Assembly: GCA_033283265.1 (NCBI GenBank)
Contig: JAWMQN010000003.1
Coordinates: 62,001 to 126,000 of the forward strand
DNA from: Mangrovimicrobium sp033283265
GTDB lineage: Bacteria; Pseudomonadota; Gammaproteobacteria; Pseudomonadales; Halieaceae
Length of the DNA stretch: 64,000 nucleotides
Direction: 5' to 3'
A program made the position numbers and the translations under genes. The notes under the pieces were generated by a model. The model did not search any database and was not told the DNA's origin. It worked only from the letters and a program-made list of their open reading frames with translations. Positions 62,614 to 64,000 of this stretch are shown here, in pieces. Position 1 is the first letter of the stretch; every line of letters begins with the position of its first letter.

Positions 62614-62655
62614 TTGATCCAGATCAACGTTTGCTCTGGTTGCCCTGCTTAAGAT
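62614..62655 (+). promoter_or_regulatory. FNR box and class II promoter of the second Rieske gene
   Basis: TTGATccagATCAA (62614-62627) is a perfect FNR dyad. TAAGAT (62650-62655) begins exactly 22 nt after it. This gives a start near 62662 and a box centre at -41.5. The ATG follows 36 nt later at 62698. The dyad is not equally well placed for the divergent dioxygenase gene, where no -10 is found at the mirror position. Confidence 0.82.
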
Positions 62656-62697
62656 GGCCTGCCTGTAAGCGAATAACCCGAACCGGGGGATAAGACC

Positions 62698-64000
62698 ATG
62701 AACGCACCCATGCAGAACCTCGCCACCACCGACAACGAGAGCAGCGCAGCACAGCCGGACTGGCCGGCGCGCTGGAAGACCCTCGCCCAGGGCGTCGGCG
62801 TGGGCCGCTACACCGATCCCGGCTTCGCCGCGCTGGAACTGGAAAAACTCTGGTACCAGGTGTGGCAGGTGGCGGCCCGGGTCGACGAGATCCCCGCGGT
62901 CGGCGACTTCACCACCTACAGGATCGGCGACCAGTCGATCATGCTGGTGCGCGCCAGCGCTGACGAGGTCAAGGCCTACTACAACTTCTGCCCGCACCGC
63001 GGCACCGCCCTCAGCGAGGGCTGCGGCCACTTCAAGGACGGCCGGATCATCTGCCCCTTCCACGGCTGGCGCTGGGATCTCGACGGCGACCTGAGCATGC
63101 TGCTGGCCCGGGAGGAGTTTGCCGGCGGCAAGCTGCGCGACAGCGACGTCGCCCTGCGCCAGGTGCACTGCGTCACCTTCGCCGGTTTCGTCTTCATCAG
63201 CCTCGCCCGCGAGCCACAGCCCTTCGCGGAGTTCATCGCGCCGATGCGCCCCTTCCTCGAGGACTTCGTGCTGGAGGAGATGCGCCCGGTGTGGTGGAAG
63301 CGGGCCGAGATACCCTGTAACTGGAAAGTTGCCCAGGAGGCCTTCTTCGAGGCCTACCACGTCTCCGCCACTCACCCGCAGCTGGAGAAGGTCGGCAGCG
63401 AGGTGGTCTACGGCGACCGCACCGATGGCGAGATGATGTTCGAGAACCTCACCTATGTCGCCGAGGACATGGGCCACGGCTACTTTTACGGCGGCGAGAA
63501 AACCCCGATCAGCGGCCACATCCAGGAACCCCTCTCCACCGCCAGCCGGGTCGAGCAGATGGCGGCGCGGATGAACCTGACCGCCGAGGGCCTCGGCGCG
63601 ATGATCTCGAAGGAGGACATCGCGCTGCTGCTGAGCCTGAAGGAGCAGGACCTGCCCGAGGACGCCAACCTCGGCGCCGAGTACGTCAAGCTGCAGTATG
63701 CGACCGCCGCCAGCCAGCAGCGGCCGATGCCGAAACTGACCGCGGAAAACGTCGGCAAGTGGGGCGGGGTGAATTTCATCTTCCCCAACATTCTCATCCT
63801 GCCCCAGGCCGGCAACGCGGCGATTTACCGCGCCCTGCCCCACCCGACCGACCCGGACCGGTGCACCTTCGAAATCCGCTCGGTGAAAACCCTGCCTGCC
63901 GCAGAAGCCCCGGTGCGCGCCGAGGTCGAGGAAGTCACCGACCCGCAGCGCCAGCTCGGCCTGATCCCGCAACAGGACCTCGCCAACCTGCCGCGGGTCC
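62698..64000 (+). CDS. Rieske non-heme iron oxygenase, catalytic subunit (partial, runs off the window)
   Basis: The frame is open from ATG 62698 to the last base, 434 codons without a stop. The Rieske ligands are C98/H100 (CPHRGT) and C119/H122 (CPFHGW) with the usual spacing, unlike the first Rieske protein. The catalytic iron segment EAFFEAYHVSATHPQLEKV follows, and the later MPKLTAENVGKWGGVNFIFPN is typical of the substrate domain. Start choice is supported by GGGGGATAAGACC upstream and by the FNR promoter. It has no close sequence match to the first Rieske protein beyond the ligand motifs, so the two probably catalyse different steps. Confidence 0.93.
   Translation, partial: MNAPMQNLATTDNESSAAQPDWPARWKTLAQGVGVGRYTDPGFAALELEKLWYQVWQVAARVDEIPAVGDFTTYRIGDQSIMLVRASADEVKAYYNFCPHRGTALSEGCGHFKDGRIICPFHGWRWDLDGDLSMLLAREEFAGGKLRDSDVALRQVHCVTFAGFVFISLAREPQPFAEFIAPMRPFLEDFVLEEMRPVWWKRAEIPCNWKVAQEAFFEAYHVSATHPQLEKVGSEVVYGDRTDGEMMFENLTYVAEDMGHGYFYGGEKTPISGHIQEPLSTASRVEQMAARMNLTAEGLGAMISKEDIALLLSLKEQDLPEDANLGAEYVKLQYATAASQQRPMPKLTAENVGKWGGVNFIFPNILILPQAGNAAIYRALPHPTDPDRCTFEIRSVKTLPAAEAPVRAEVEEVTDPQRQLGLIPQQDLANLPRV

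Overview
The window is one contiguous stretch of a GC-rich gammaproteobacterial chromosome. The rsmA-apaG-apaH-cca block, the tsaD/folB/folK block and the rpsU-yqeY-dnaG-rpoD macromolecular-synthesis block are gammaproteobacterial core gene order. The accessory genes (paired TonB receptors, Rieske oxygenases, a Baeyer-Villiger-type monooxygenase, exosortase-H-type surface proteins, a TPR-sulfotransferase, CAP/MopE-like proteins) would fit a marine, Halieaceae-like (OM60/NOR5) bacterium. That placement is inference only; no rRNA gene is present.

Layout. 1-2.5 kb: end of a surface-polysaccharide locus (family 2 glycosyltransferase and a Wzm/Wzt-type ABC exporter). 2.6-12.9 kb: housekeeping genes. 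12.9-16.6 kb: a GT61-like glycosyltransferase, an NAD(P)-binding reductase-like protein and two exported proteins. 16.8-19.7 kb: a CAU-anticodon tRNA (best read as tRNA-Ile2), followed by a small AT-richer island that ends in a degenerate copy of the tRNA 3' end. The island holds a ribbon-helix-helix regulator with a palindromic operator, a zinc-ribbon gene broken by an amber codon, an 80-bp direct repeat and a CFI-box surface protein. 19.7-22.4 kb: GST, NifX-like and MaoC-like genes and tRNA-Pro(CGG). 22.6-25.2 kb: two convergent proteins with exosortase H (XrtH)-type sorting signals. 25.3-39.4 kb: exported TPR, FG-GAP and CAP-domain proteins, a TPR-sulfotransferase, an AbgT-family transporter, a metallo-beta-lactamase-fold protein, an OafA-like acyltransferase, an MFS transporter and a YdjM-like membrane protein. 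39.4-45.3 kb: a complete RND efflux operon. 45.4-51 kb: tandem REP-like palindromes, then a leftward operon (UPF0114, alpha/beta hydrolase, Dabb protein, ThDP enzyme) and an MFS_3 exporter.

51.2-64 kb is the most distinctive part: two divergent TonB-dependent receptors, an MscS channel, an FNR-type regulator, a Rieske oxygenase, a flavin (Baeyer-Villiger-type) monooxygenase, a TauD-family Fe(II)/2-oxoglutarate dioxygenase and a second Rieske oxygenase that runs off the window. Two perfect FNR boxes (TTGAT-N4-ATCAA) lie upstream of the monooxygenase-Rieske-fnr run and of the second Rieske gene. In both, a -10-like hexamer begins exactly 22 nt past the box, which is class II (-41.5) activation geometry. 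Four oxygen-consuming enzymes thus appear to be wired to an oxygen-sensing, low-oxygen activator encoded at the end of one of the target transcripts. A plausible reading is uptake through the TonB receptors followed by stepwise oxygenation of a hydrophobic or cyclic substrate under oxygen limitation; the substrate cannot be read from sequence.
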